Shown: piece by piece, positions 40,183 through 48,237 of the stretch
Numbering within the stretch: the first letter of the stretch is position 1
Layout of the letters: every line of letters begins with the position of its first letter
From: Streptomyces sp. YPW6
GTDB taxonomy: Bacteria > Actinomycetota > Actinomycetes > Streptomycetales > Streptomycetaceae
Length of the DNA stretch: 64,000 nucleotides
NCBI RefSeq assembly: GCF_018866325.1
Contig: NZ_CP076457.1
Location: forward strand, 4,747,001-4,811,000
Direction: 5' to 3'
Program-made: the position numbers and the translations under genes
The notes under the pieces: model-generated
Database searches by the model: none
Told to the model about the DNA's origin: nothing
Seen by the model: only the letters and a program-made list of their open reading frames with translations

Positions 40183-41589
40183 GTGCAATTCCACGATTCG
40201 ATGATCAGTCTTGTCGGCAACACCCCGCTGGTGAGGCTGCGCAACGTCACGGCAGGTATCCAGGCGACGGTCCTGGCCAAGGTCGAGTACTTCAACCCCG
40301 GCGGGTCCGTGAAGGACCGCATCGCGCTGCGCATGATCGAGGCGGCCGAGCAGAGCGGGGAGCTGAAGCCCGGCGGCACGATCGTCGAGCCGACCAGCGG
40401 CAACACCGGCGTCGGCCTCGCCATCGTCGCGCAGCAGAAGGGCTACAAGTGCATCTTCGTCTGCCCGGACAAGGTGTCCACGGACAAGATCAACGTGCTG
40501 CGGGCGTACGGCGCGGAGGTCGTCGTCTGCCCCACCGCCGTTGACCCCGAGCACCCGGACTCGTACTACAACGTCTCCGACCGGCTGGTCACCGAGACGC
40601 CGGGCGCCTGGAAGCCCGACCAGTACTCCAACCCGAACAACCCGCGCTCGCACTACGAGACCACCGGTCCGGAGCTGTGGGAGCAGACGGAGGGGAAGAT
40701 CACCCACTTCGTCGCGGGCGTCGGCACCGGCGGCACCATCAGCGGCACCGGGCGCTACCTCAAGGAGATCAGCGACGGCGTGGTCCAGGTCATCGGCGCG
40801 GACCCGGAGGGCTCGGTCTACTCCGGCGGCTCCGGGCGGCCGTATCTGGTCGAGGGCGTCGGCGAGGACTTCTGGCCGAGCGCCTACGACCGCGACGTGA
40901 CGGACGAGATCGTCGCGGTGTCCGACAAGGACTCCTTCCAGATGACCCGCCGCCTGGCCAAGGAGGAGGGCCTGCTCGTCGGCGGCTCCTGCGGCATGGC
41001 GGTCGTCGGCGCCCTGGAGGTCGCCAAGCGGCTCGGCCCCGACGACGTCGTCGTGGTGCTGCTCCCGGACAGCGGGCGCGGCTACCTGAGCAAGATCTTC
41101 AACGACGAGTGGATGGCCGACTACGGCTTCCTGGAGGACTCCGGCACCTCCGCCACCGTGGGCGCGGTCCTGGACTTCAAGGAGGGCCCGATGCCCTCCC
41201 TCGTCCACATGCACCCGGAGGAGACGGTCGGCGAGGCGATCGAGGTGCTGCGCGAGTACGGCGTCTCCCAGATGCCGATCGTGAAGCCGGGCGCCGGCCA
41301 CCCCGACGTGATGGCCGCCGAGGTCATCGGCTCCGTCGTGGAGCGGCAGCTGCTGGACGCGCTGTTCACCCAGCGGGCCGCGCTGACCGACCCGCTGGAG
41401 AAGCACATGTCGGCCCCGCTGCCGCAGGTCGGCTCCGGCGAACCGGTCGAGGACCTGATGGCCGTGCTCAGCGGCACGGACGGGGCCGACGCGGCGATCG
41501 TGCTCGTGGAAGGCAAGCCGAAGGGCGTCGTGAGCCGACAGGACCTGCTGGCGTTCCTCGCCAAGGACGCGGGCACGGCGAAGGCCTGA
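40183..41589 (+). CDS. cbs: Cystathionine beta-synthase
   Basis: This 468-residue PLP enzyme condenses serine (or O-acetylserine) with homocysteine (or sulfide). The fold-type II domain (about 1-320) has the Schiff-base Lys in NPGGSVKDRIALRM, the substrate loop PTSGNTGVGLAI and phosphate-binding GVGTGGTISGTG. Two CBS domains follow (about 335-460: MHPEETVGEAIEVLREYGVSQMPIV and VEGKPKGVVSRQDLLAFL). This two-domain form without a haem domain is the usual bacterial type for reverse transsulfuration. The GTG at 40183 follows CCGGAG. The gene is monocistronic. Confidence 0.95.
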   Translation: MQFHDSMISLVGNTPLVRLRNVTAGIQATVLAKVEYFNPGGSVKDRIALRMIEAAEQSGELKPGGTIVEPTSGNTGVGLAIVAQQKGYKCIFVCPDKVSTDKINVLRAYGAEVVVCPTAVDPEHPDSYYNVSDRLVTETPGAWKPDQYSNPNNPRSHYETTGPELWEQTEGKITHFVAGVGTGGTISGTGRYLKEISDGVVQVIGADPEGSVYSGGSGRPYLVEGVGEDFWPSAYDRDVTDEIVAVSDKDSFQMTRRLAKEEGLLVGGSCGMAVVGALEVAKRLGPDDVVVVLLPDSGRGYLSKIFNDEWMADYGFLEDSGTSATVGAVLDFKEGPMPSLVHMHPEETVGEAIEVLREYGVSQMPIVKPGAGHPDVMAAEVIGSVVERQLLDALFTQRAALTDPLEKHMSAPLPQVGSGEPVEDLMAVLSGTDGADAAIVLVEGKPKGVVSRQDLLAFLAKDAGTAKA

Positions 41590-42097
41590 CGGGACGTCTC
41601 CGTCGCCCGGCCGGGGCCGGGCCGAGGCCGCCGACGGGCCGGTCGCCCGGCTCCCGGCCCCGGCCTCGGACCGGGCCGGTACGTCCGGCCCGGTCCGGGG
41701 CCGCTGCCCCACGGTCCGGCGGCGGGCCTCGGGAGAGCTGGGCGCGGGGCATCCGAGAGTCCGGCGCGCAGCTTCGGGGAGGCCGGTCGCGGGGCTTCGC
41801 GGAAACGGTACGAGCGCGTCACGTCCGCGCAGCACCCGCTTAACACGGCTCCGGCACATTGGTGGGTGTCGGCAGGGAAACCCGCCGGCACCCAGAACGG
41901 CGACACCGGACTACGGAGCGGCTCCCGGACCTCCACCGTCGCCCGGACGCGGGCAACCGGCCCTGACCCGGACCGCGTCCCTCGCGGGGACCGCCGTCGT
42001 CCCGCCCCCCGGCAACCGGGGGTGCGGCGGTCCCCGCGACATAACCTCCGGGCTCGCTGACGTTCGGGCCCGCCCCTGCTCCGCCCCTGCGGCGGGC
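41590..42097 (+). other. Gene-free region after cystathionine beta-synthase
   Basis: This 508-bp region has no convincing gene. It contains GC-rich direct and inverted repeats (GGCCGGGGCC, CCGAGGCC...GGCCTCGG, 41623-41670) that may terminate the cbs transcript, and the nested hairpin at 41984-42038. Confidence 0.5.
41984..42038. terminator. Nested double hairpin
   Basis: The outer stem CGCGGGGACCGCCG (41984-41997) pairs perfectly with 42025-42038 (14 bp). Inside it, CCCCCGG (42006-42012) pairs with CCGGGGG (42016-42022). It lies 60 bp from the stop of the minus-strand gene at 42098, so it probably terminates that transcript and perhaps the cbs one. Confidence 0.7.
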
Positions 42098-42514
42098 TCA
42101 GTCCTTCCAGTCGGACGACCTCCGTTCGTCCCCGCGGCGGAACAGCCCGCCGCTCCGCGCCGCCTGGAACGCGTTGACGCCGACGATGCCGAGCCAGGCC
42201 ACCACCAGACCTCCCAGCCCGGCGTTCACGACGCCGATCGCGGACAGCGGGACGGCCAGGATCAGCGAGACGATCCCCAGCGCGTGCCGTTCCCCGAAGG
42301 TCTCCGGCTGCGCCGGACGCCCGCCCCGGGCGTCGGCCATCTGCTGCTCGGCGAGCTGGCGGCGGACCCGGCGGTCGAGCGTGGTGTCGAGGCGCTGCTC
42401 GACCTTCTCCAGGAACGATTCGACGAGCACGGACTCGTACTCCGCGCCCAGCTCGCCGCGGGCCTGGAGGGTGGCGGCGAGCTCCTTCTTGAGCTCGTGG
42501 TCACGGGCTTCCAT
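42098..42514 (-). CDS. Membrane protein of unknown function
   Basis: This 138-residue protein has a long charged N-terminal helix (about 1-75, ELKKELAATLQARGELGAEYESVLVESFLEKVEQRLD) and two membrane helices (HALGIVSLILAVPLSAIGVVNAGL and LVVAWLGIVGVNAFQAA, about 80-118). A basic/acidic tail RRGDERRSSDWKD ends it. This layout is common among Streptomyces integral membrane proteins of unknown role. The ATG at 42514 is preferred over GTG 42523 because a TACCGT element (42527-42522) ends 7 bases upstream, indicating a leaderless message. Confidence 0.82.
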   Translation of the reverse strand: MEARDHELKKELAATLQARGELGAEYESVLVESFLEKVEQRLDTTLDRRVRRQLAEQQMADARGGRPAQPETFGERHALGIVSLILAVPLSAIGVVNAGLGGLVVAWLGIVGVNAFQAARSGGLFRRGDERRSSDWKD

Positions 42515-42884
42515 GCCGACCACGGTACGGAGGCAGCAGCGTGGTGGCAGTGGGGCTAACCCCCGAATATCGTCGGGCCGGCCCCCTTCTTGGACGTCGT
42601 CTCCGTTGGTGGGCTGAGCAGTCTGCGCTGTGCGGTGATGGTCGAGCGCATGGTGCCGGATGAGCTGGGGGAGCTGTTCCGGCGGGTGGTCCCGCCTGCT
42701 CCGACTCGACCGTAGCGCGGTGGCCGGCGCAGGTACGGGGACCGCGAAGCGCTGGCCGCGCCTGGCGGCAGTTGCCGCCGGTCTCCGGTCCGCCGGGGCG
42801 CCCGCACCCTCATCTGCCTACGCTTGATGATGACCTCAAGGCGCAAGGCCGGCGAGGACGCTGACAGGGATGAAAGGCGACTCC
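42515..42884 (+). other. Gene-free region between two divergent small genes
   Basis: This 370-bp region holds the minus-strand -10 element TACCGT at 42522-42527. No other gene, repeat or hairpin stands out. Confidence 0.45.
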
Positions 42885-43169
42885 ATGCCACCAGAACGCC
42901 TCGTTGCTCCCGGCCCGGACGAAGAATCTGCCTGCCGGGTGTGCGGACACGACGACGGCGACCTGTTCTGGGAAGACGGATGGCCCACAGCGCTCATCTG
43001 CGTGTGCTGCGGAAACGAGTCAGATGTGTCCGACACCAGCCTTATGGGGGTCCGGAACTACCGCGGCTACTGGGTGGGGAATGGTGCAGCGTGGCACTCC
43101 CCCTCCTTCAGGCCCCGGGACTGGCATATCCTCGAGCAACTGGCCCGCATTCCAGCGGAATGGCGTTAG
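42885..43169 (+). CDS. Small zinc-ribbon-like protein
   Basis: This 94-residue protein contains two Cys pairs, CRVCG near residue 18 and CVCCGNESD near 42, spaced as in a zinc ribbon. The C-terminal half has WVGNGAAWHSPSFRPRDWHILEQL. The arrangement resembles small CPCC-type cysteine-rich proteins found near toxin-immunity loci, but no toxin gene lies nearby. The start is ATG 42885 or ATG 42870; both have weak ribosome binding sites. A perfect 17-bp hairpin follows 60 bp after the stop. GC content is lower here than in its neighbours, which may indicate recent acquisition. Confidence 0.68.
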   Translation: MPPERLVAPGPDEESACRVCGHDDGDLFWEDGWPTALICVCCGNESDVSDTSLMGVRNYRGYWVGNGAAWHSPSFRPRDWHILEQLARIPAEWR

Positions 43170-43229
43170 CGGCGGGGAGTATGCGCCATCCGTTCTGGCG
43201 TGTTCTTGTGATCGATGGTGTCGTTCTCG

Positions 43230-43266
43230 CAGGGTTGACCGGGCCGAGGCGGCCCGGTCAACCCTG
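43230..43266 (+). terminator. Perfect 17-bp hairpin with 3-base loop
   Basis: CAGGGTTGACCGGGCCG (43230-43246) pairs exactly with 43250-43266 around AGG. It follows the zinc-ribbon-like gene and precedes the RpiR gene on the same strand, so it is probably a terminator. Confidence 0.75.
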
Positions 43267-43416
43267 GGCGCCCTACCTCCCGGACTTCGGCTCTCGAACC
43301 GGAGCACCCCTCCCCGCCCGCCCTCGCCGCACTGCATATGGACATACAGCAACCTTCCTGGCTGAATAGAACGACCGGCGCCGATCATGGCGCGACGGAT
43401 CCAGCAAGGGGACACC

Positions 43417-44262
43417 ATGAGCGGGAGCAGCCCCGCCGCACGGTTGCAGCGGCTCTTCGAGGGCCACCGGCTCACGCCCACCCAGCGGCGCATCGCGCAC
43501 TGCATGGTCCGCCGGGCCGCCGACGCGCCGTTCCTCTCCAGCGTCGAGCTGGCCGAGCTGGCCGGGGTCAGCCAGCCCTCCGTCACCCGCTTCGCCGTCG
43601 CCCTCGGCTTCGACGGCTATCCGGCGCTGCGCAGGCACCTGCGCGAGGTCGCGCCCGCCGAGGCGGAGCAGGAGGAGGCGGGGGAGCGGTACAACGAGTA
43701 CCAGCAGGCCGTCCGCGCCGAGATCGAGAACCTTCAGCACCTCTCCGACGTCCTCGCCGACCCGGCTCCCGTCGAGCGGGCCGGGCGGCTGCTCGCCGGC
43801 TCCCGGCCCCTGCCGGTGCTCGGGTTGCGCGCCGCCTCCTCGCAGGCGCGCGGGTTCGGCTACTTCGCCGCCAAGGTGCACCCCGACGTCCGGGTGCTCG
43901 ACGAGGGCGGCAGCATGCTGGCCGACCGGATCGACTCCGCCCGCCGGGCCGGGGCCACCGCCCTGATGTGCTTCGCGCTGCCGCGCCACCCCAAGGAGAG
44001 CGTGGACGCGCTCGCGTACGCCCAGGGCCAGGGGCTGACCGTCGTGACGGTCGCCGACTCCGCGTTCGCGCCGGTCGCCAAGTACAGCGATCTGCTGCTC
44101 CCGGCGGCGATCGGCTCGGGGCTCTCCTTCGACACGGTCTGTGCGCCGATGCTGCTCGGCCGGGTGCTGCTGGAGGCGATGTGCGACGGGCTGCCCGACG
44201 CCCAGGCCCGGTTGGAGGAGTTCGACGTACGGGCGGCGGCACGCGGCCTGTTCGTGGAGTGA
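43417..44262 (+). CDS. MurR/RpiR family transcriptional regulator
   Basis: This 281-residue protein has an N-terminal RpiR helix-turn-helix (LTPTQRRIAHCMVRRAADAPFLSSVELAELAGVSQPSVTRFAVALGFDGYPALRRHL). A SIS phosphosugar-binding domain follows (about residues 125-270: VLGLRAASSQARGFGYFAAKVHPDVRVLDEGG, then ALMCFALPRHPKESVDALAYAQGQG). The ATG at 43417 follows AAGGGGA. It lies about 4.8 kb from hutU, and the heptamer TGAATAG occurs both 54 bp upstream of this gene (43363) and in the hutU operator, so it is a candidate hut regulator. That link is inference. Confidence 0.92.
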   Translation: MSGSSPAARLQRLFEGHRLTPTQRRIAHCMVRRAADAPFLSSVELAELAGVSQPSVTRFAVALGFDGYPALRRHLREVAPAEAEQEEAGERYNEYQQAVRAEIENLQHLSDVLADPAPVERAGRLLAGSRPLPVLGLRAASSQARGFGYFAAKVHPDVRVLDEGGSMLADRIDSARRAGATALMCFALPRHPKESVDALAYAQGQGLTVVTVADSAFAPVAKYSDLLLPAAIGSGLSFDTVCAPMLLGRVLLEAMCDGLPDAQARLEEFDVRAAARGLFVE

Positions 44263-44293
44263 GAGCCCCGGGCCCCGCGCCGCCCCGAACGCG

Positions 44294-44668
44294 TCAGACC
44301 TCCAGCTCGGCCTCGATCTTCTTCAGCTGGTGGCGGGCCATCGCCAGGTTCGCCCGGCTCGCGTCCAGCACCAGGTAGAGGAACAGGCCGTTGCCGCCAC
44401 GGGTCTTGAGCAGCCGGATCAGGTGGTACTGGGTGTTCAGGGTGATGAGGATGTCCTCGATCTCCTCCTTGAGCCCCAGGTGTTCCATGGTGCGGAGCTT
44501 GGCGCGGATCACGTCGGTGTTGCCCGCGGCGGCGACCTCCAGGTTGAAGTCCTTGCCGCCGCCCAGCGTGCCCAGGGCCATTCCGCTGGTGTAGTCGACG
44601 AGGGCGGCACCGGTGGCGCCCTCGATCGAGCTCATCGCTTCCTTCAGTGTCGCTTCGGTGTTCGCCAT
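44294..44668 (-). CDS. Roadblock/LC7-like protein, last gene of the cassette
   Basis: This 124-residue protein has the Roadblock-type pattern: IEGATGAALVDYTSGMALGTLGGGKDFNLEVAAAGNTDVIRAKLRTME, EDILITLNTQYHLIRLL and a C-terminal helix RANLAMARHQLKKIEAEL. In bacteria such domains bind Ras-like or MglA GTPases or act in the conservon (cvn) complexes, but no GTPase or sensor kinase gene is here. It is clearly paralogous to the protein at 46150-46557 (shared ASVVDWTSGLALGT and GNLALARMRL). The ATG at 44668 follows AAGGAAAC. It is the last of four same-strand genes. Confidence 0.85.
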   Translation of the reverse strand: MANTEATLKEAMSSIEGATGAALVDYTSGMALGTLGGGKDFNLEVAAAGNTDVIRAKLRTMEHLGLKEEIEDILITLNTQYHLIRLLKTRGGNGLFLYLVLDASRANLAMARHQLKKIEAELEV

Positions 44669-44834
44669 GGGGGCTCGTTTCCTTTCCTTGCCCGGTCGCG
44701 GTGACCGGGTCCGTTTCTGTGCCGGCCGCTCGGCCGGTTTCCGTGCGGGCTGGTGCGCGGGCTTCTGCGTGATGGCTGAGTCCCGGTGGTTGTGGCGGTA
44801 CAGGTGGGGGGCGAGACCGCTGCGCGACGGCGCG

Positions 44835-45308
44835 TTACGTGGGGCGTTGCGGCAGCGCGCGGTCGGGCGCGGTGGCGGGGCGCGGCGGCGCGGCCCGGGG
44901 GGTGGCGGCGGGGCGGTCGACGCGCTCCAGCGCGGCGTCGACGAGTTCACCGATCCGGGCGCCCGCGCGGCGGCCCTCCAGATGGAGCCGTCCGACGTTG
45001 ATGCGGTCCTCCGCCAGCAGGGTCAGGACGGCGGAGGAGCCCGCGGCGTAGGTGGCGATGTAGCCGCTGCCGCCGCGGACCAGCAGTTCCCGGAAGCCGC
45101 CCCGGCCGGTGGCGTCGGTCATCCGGATGGAGACGCCGAGGGCGGCCGCGGTGAGGGCGGCGACGCCCTCCGCCTCGACGCCCGGGGTGTCGTGGGCCAG
45201 GACGAGCCCGTCGGTGGAGGCGGCCAGCGCCCCGGAGAGCAGCGGGACCCGGGCGCGTAACCGCTGGAGCTCGTCGAGGACATCGCGTGTTTCGGCCTCG
45301 GGCACCAT
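44835..45308 (-). CDS. Roadblock/LC7 domain protein with a TTA codon
   Basis: This 157-residue protein matches Roadblock/LC7: LDELQRLRARVPLLSGALAASTDGLVLAHDTPGVEAEGVAALTAAALGVSIRM, then YIATYAAGSSAVLTLLAEDRINVGRLHLEGRRAGARIGELVDAAL. The N-terminal half resembles the Roadblock partner of conservon loci. A Pro/Ala-rich tail of about 25 residues follows. The ATG at 45308 follows GGGAGGAG. Codon 17 is TTA (45258-45260), so full expression should require bldA. It is the third gene of the minus-strand cassette. Confidence 0.88.
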   Translation of the reverse strand: MVPEAETRDVLDELQRLRARVPLLSGALAASTDGLVLAHDTPGVEAEGVAALTAAALGVSIRMTDATGRGGFRELLVRGGSGYIATYAAGSSAVLTLLAEDRINVGRLHLEGRRAGARIGELVDAALERVDRPAATPRAAPPRPATAPDRALPQRPT

Positions 45309-45346
45309 CGGCTGTCTCCTCCCGGCACGCTGTCTGAGCGCGCGTA

Positions 45347-46153
45347 TCACAGGGCCTCCAATGCGTCTCGGAGTCGGCGCAGCAGGGCGATATCGGGGTC
45401 GGCCGTGACCTCGGGGAGCGTGATCCGGCCGGAGGTCCCGGCAGCCGGCAGGGGCTGGGCGCGGACCGCCTCCACCAGACCGGCCGCCGCGAGACGCCGT
45501 AGGTCGACCAGGATGTGGAACGCCGAACGGCCCAGCGCCTGCGCGATGTCCGAGGCCGTACGGGCCCCGTCGGCCAGCTCCAGGAGCCGGCGCTGCCGGG
45601 CCGGGACCGGGGCGTCGGCCCGGTGCGCCGTCCGCAGCAGGGGTGCGCTGTCGCAGGCGGGGTCGGGCCAGATCCGGTCCAGGAACTCCCGTCTGCGCAG
45701 TGTCTCGCGTTCCACGGCGGCGACCGGGACGGGCCGCACCGGACCGATCCAGTGCGCCACCCCGTAACGGAAGCGGGCGGGTGTGCCGGTCGGGGCGAGC
45801 GCGAAGAACGCGGCGTCGTACAGCGCGCCCAGATGGCACAACTCCAGGGCGCCGCCCGGCACATGGCCGCTGTCCACGAGGTAGCGGCCGACCCGGTGGC
45901 CCGCCCCGGCCTGCGCCACGGCGTCCCACCAGCCCTCGTGCCGCAGGGTTCCGCCGGCGGTGAGCAGGACGTCGATACCGGGGGTGGCGGGGCTCTCGGC
46001 GTGGACCACCTGGCCGTCGGCGAGGTAGAGCGTGCCGTGGTCGCGCATCAGGGCGCCGGTCGCGCGCTCGGCGGCCAGGCGCTGGAGCATCGGGGAGAGG
46101 ACCGGGAGCCGGTCCGTCTCCGGGGCGTCGGGGTCTGCGGCTATCGCGCTCAT
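45347..46153 (-). CDS. DUF4388-like protein of the Roadblock cassette
   Basis: This 268-residue protein begins with a DUF4388-like segment (LPVLSPMLQRLAAERATGALMRDHGTLYLADGQVVHAESPATPGIDVLLTAGGTLRHEGW), the type of small beta-rich domain found with signalling modules. A helical region follows, and the C-terminal third has a winged-helix look (RQRRLLELADGARTASDIAQALGRSAFHILVDLRRLAAAGLVEAVR), suggesting DNA binding or a regulatory interaction. The ATG overlaps the preceding stop by 4 bp, so it is coupled to the first Roadblock gene. No enzyme motif is visible. Confidence 0.82.
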   Translation of the reverse strand: MSAIAADPDAPETDRLPVLSPMLQRLAAERATGALMRDHGTLYLADGQVVHAESPATPGIDVLLTAGGTLRHEGWWDAVAQAGAGHRVGRYLVDSGHVPGGALELCHLGALYDAAFFALAPTGTPARFRYGVAHWIGPVRPVPVAAVERETLRRREFLDRIWPDPACDSAPLLRTAHRADAPVPARQRRLLELADGARTASDIAQALGRSAFHILVDLRRLAAAGLVEAVRAQPLPAAGTSGRITLPEVTADPDIALLRRLRDALEAL

Positions 46154-46557
46154 GCCAGCACCAGCCGCTCCGCCAGTTCGCCCAGCCGCATCCGGGCGAG
46201 CGCGAGATTCCCGGCCGACCGGTCCAGCCACAGATGCAGGAAGACGCTGCTGTCGAATGCCGTCTCCACGAATCGGAGCATGTGGTATCCGTCATGAGTG
46301 GTGACGATGACGTCCTCGACCGGGATGCCCGGCGGTTCCGCGGACTGCTCGCCTTCCGCGCCGAGGTGGGCGAAGGCGGGCTGCTCGGCGGTCATCCGCG
46401 CGACCTCCGCCGTCTCGGCGGCGGTCGCCTCGTGGTCGCCGTTGGGGGAGTCCCCGATGGTGCCGAGGGCGAGACCGCTCGTCCAGTCGACCACCGAGGC
46501 GCCCCGGGCACCGGGCAGCCTCATGACTTCGAGCAGGCACTCGTCGATTCCGGGCAC
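46150..46557 (-). CDS. Roadblock/LC7-like protein, first gene of the cassette
   Basis: This 135-residue protein shares the segments ASVVDWTSGLALGTIG, EDVIVTTHDGYHMLRFVE and SAGNLALARMRLGELAERL with the protein encoded at 44294-44668, so the two are paralogues. Like it, it lacks signal peptide and membrane helix and would act as a cytoplasmic scaffold or GTPase partner. The GTG at 46557 follows GAGGGGAAA. It is the 5' gene of the four-gene minus-strand cassette and is 159 bp from the permease gene stop. Confidence 0.85.
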   Translation of the reverse strand: MPGIDECLLEVMRLPGARGASVVDWTSGLALGTIGDSPNGDHEATAAETAEVARMTAEQPAFAHLGAEGEQSAEPPGIPVEDVIVTTHDGYHMLRFVETAFDSSVFLHLWLDRSAGNLALARMRLGELAERLVLA

Positions 46558-46715
46558 GCGGATTTCCCCTCCCGACGTGGCGTACGGCTGTAACGCAGAG
46601 GCTACGCATCGTGCTCACGGCTGGTGGAGGTTCTGGCATTTTCCCTTGGTACATGCCCTCCGGGGTGTAAAGGAGCGGCTGAAAAGTGTTGGCCGGGAGG
46701 TGCGCCGGCGCCCGG

Positions 46716-48101
46716 TCAGTCCACGGCCGCGCCGGATTTCTCGCGGGCGTTCATCACCGCCTTGTTGAGCGCCCACAGCCCGGCCCCGACGAGCAGCAGG
46801 ACTCCGGCCCGTACGTACACGTCCGCGCCCCGGTCGGCCAGCGGGCTCGCCAGGACCAGCGAGCTGAGCGCGCCGAGCACCGGCAGTGCTGTGGGAGTGC
46901 GGAAGTGGTGGTGGTCCACCGGGTCCCGGCGCAGCACCAGTACGGCGATGTTGACCACGGCGAAGACGCAGAGCAGCAGGAACGAGGTGGTGTCGCCGAG
47001 CCCCTCGATCTCACCGGTGGAGACCAGGCCGATCGCCAGGGCGGATACGAAGACGATCCCGACCCAGGGGGTGCGGCGGCGGGCCAGCACCTTCCCCATC
47101 ACGGGCGGCAGGATGCGCTCGGCGGCCATGCCGTAGCAGAGCCGCGAGGCCATCATGATGTTGATCAGCGCCGAGTTGGTGACGGCGAACAGGGCGATCA
47201 GCGCGAAGAGTTTCGGCGGGAAATCGACGCCTCCGGCCTTCACCACCTCCAGCAGCGGCCCGCTCGATCCCGACAGGGTGCGGGAGTCCACCAGGAGTGA
47301 GGAGATCACGGCGACCAGGACGTAGACGGTGCCGGTGACGCCCACGCCGATGAAGATGGCGCGGGGGAAGTTGCGGGCCGGGTTTCTGGTCTCCTCGGCC
47401 ATGTTGACCGAGTCCTCGAAACCGACGAAGGCGAAGAAGCCCAGCGCGGTGGCGCCGAGGACGCCCGTGAGCAGGGCGTATCCGGTGCCTCCGGTCTCGA
47501 TCCGGGTCAGCCGGGAGGGGTCGCCCCCGCCGCTGAACACGGCGTACGCGCCGATCGCGAGGATCACCGCGAGCCCGCTGACCTCCACCAGGGTCAGGAC
47601 GACGTTCGCCTTGACCGACTCGGCGACCCCGCGCAGGTTGATCGCGGCCAGGGCGAGGACGAACAGGATCGCGATCAGGGTCGGCGGCACCGCGTCGGTG
47701 AACTCGCCCAGATAGTCGCCGCTGAACGCCCGCGCCGCCGCGCTCGCCGAGGAGAGGCCCGAGCACATCACCATGAAGGCGATGACGAAGGTCAGGAAGG
47801 GGACCTTGAACGCCTTCTGGGTGTAGAGCGCGGCCCCGGCCGCCTTCGGGTACTTGCCGACCAGCTCCACGTACGAGGCTGCCGTGAGCAGGGCGACGGC
47901 GAAGCCGATGGTGAACGGCAGCCACAGCGCGCCGCCGATCTTGCCCGCGACGTCCCCGGTGGTGGCGTAGATGCCGGTGCCGAGGATGTCGCCGATGACG
48001 AAGAGGACCAGCAGCTTGGGGCCCAGTGCGCGCTTGAGCGGCGGCGATCCGCCGTCCTTCGCGGGCGGCCGGGCGCTTGCGGGTGGGTCGGGAGTGCTCA
48101 T
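46716..48101 (-). CDS. APC family amino-acid permease
   Basis: This 461-residue protein has about 12 predicted helices and the APC superfamily pattern: LKRALGPKLLVLFVIGDILGTGIYATTGDVAGKIGGALWLPF at helix 1, YVELVGKYPKAAGAALYTQKAF after helix 2, and GFFAFVGFEDSVNMAEETRNPARNFPRAI in the middle. The type is a cationic or neutral amino-acid transporter. The ATG at 48101 follows GGAGGCACCG. It is divergent from hutU with a 136-bp shared control region, so histidine or urocanate uptake is a reasonable guess, not shown. Confidence 0.93.
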   Translation of the reverse strand: MSTPDPPASARPPAKDGGSPPLKRALGPKLLVLFVIGDILGTGIYATTGDVAGKIGGALWLPFTIGFAVALLTAASYVELVGKYPKAAGAALYTQKAFKVPFLTFVIAFMVMCSGLSSASAAARAFSGDYLGEFTDAVPPTLIAILFVLALAAINLRGVAESVKANVVLTLVEVSGLAVILAIGAYAVFSGGGDPSRLTRIETGGTGYALLTGVLGATALGFFAFVGFEDSVNMAEETRNPARNFPRAIFIGVGVTGTVYVLVAVISSLLVDSRTLSGSSGPLLEVVKAGGVDFPPKLFALIALFAVTNSALINIMMASRLCYGMAAERILPPVMGKVLARRRTPWVGIVFVSALAIGLVSTGEIEGLGDTTSFLLLCVFAVVNIAVLVLRRDPVDHHHFRTPTALPVLGALSSLVLASPLADRGADVYVRAGVLLLVGAGLWALNKAVMNAREKSGAAVD

Positions 48102-48172
48102 CGGTGCCTCCGGGACGGCCGCTGGGGCGGACAGGAATCACGCTTGCCCGATCGCGACGCGAACCGCACCTG

Positions 48173-48201
48173 TTGACTACGACTATTCAGAGCATCAGGA
48201 T
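48173..48201 (+). promoter_or_regulatory. hutU promoter
   Basis: TTGACT (48173-48178) and CAGGAT (48196-48201) are spaced 17 bp, a near-consensus housekeeping promoter. It lies 37 bases before the hutU start, leaving room for the GAGGAGG ribosome binding site. Confidence 0.7.
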
Positions 48202-48210
48202 GTGAATAGT
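48182..48210. promoter_or_regulatory. Inverted repeat over the hutU promoter
   Basis: ACTATTCA (48182-48189) and TGAATAGT (48203-48210) form a perfect 8-bp inverted repeat with a 13-bp spacer. It covers the spacer and the -10 element, the expected position for a repressor site. The heptamer TGAATAG recurs upstream of the RpiR gene at 43363. Confidence 0.6.
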
Positions 48211-48237
48211 TTTCCACCGTCGCGAGGAGGCACCGCC

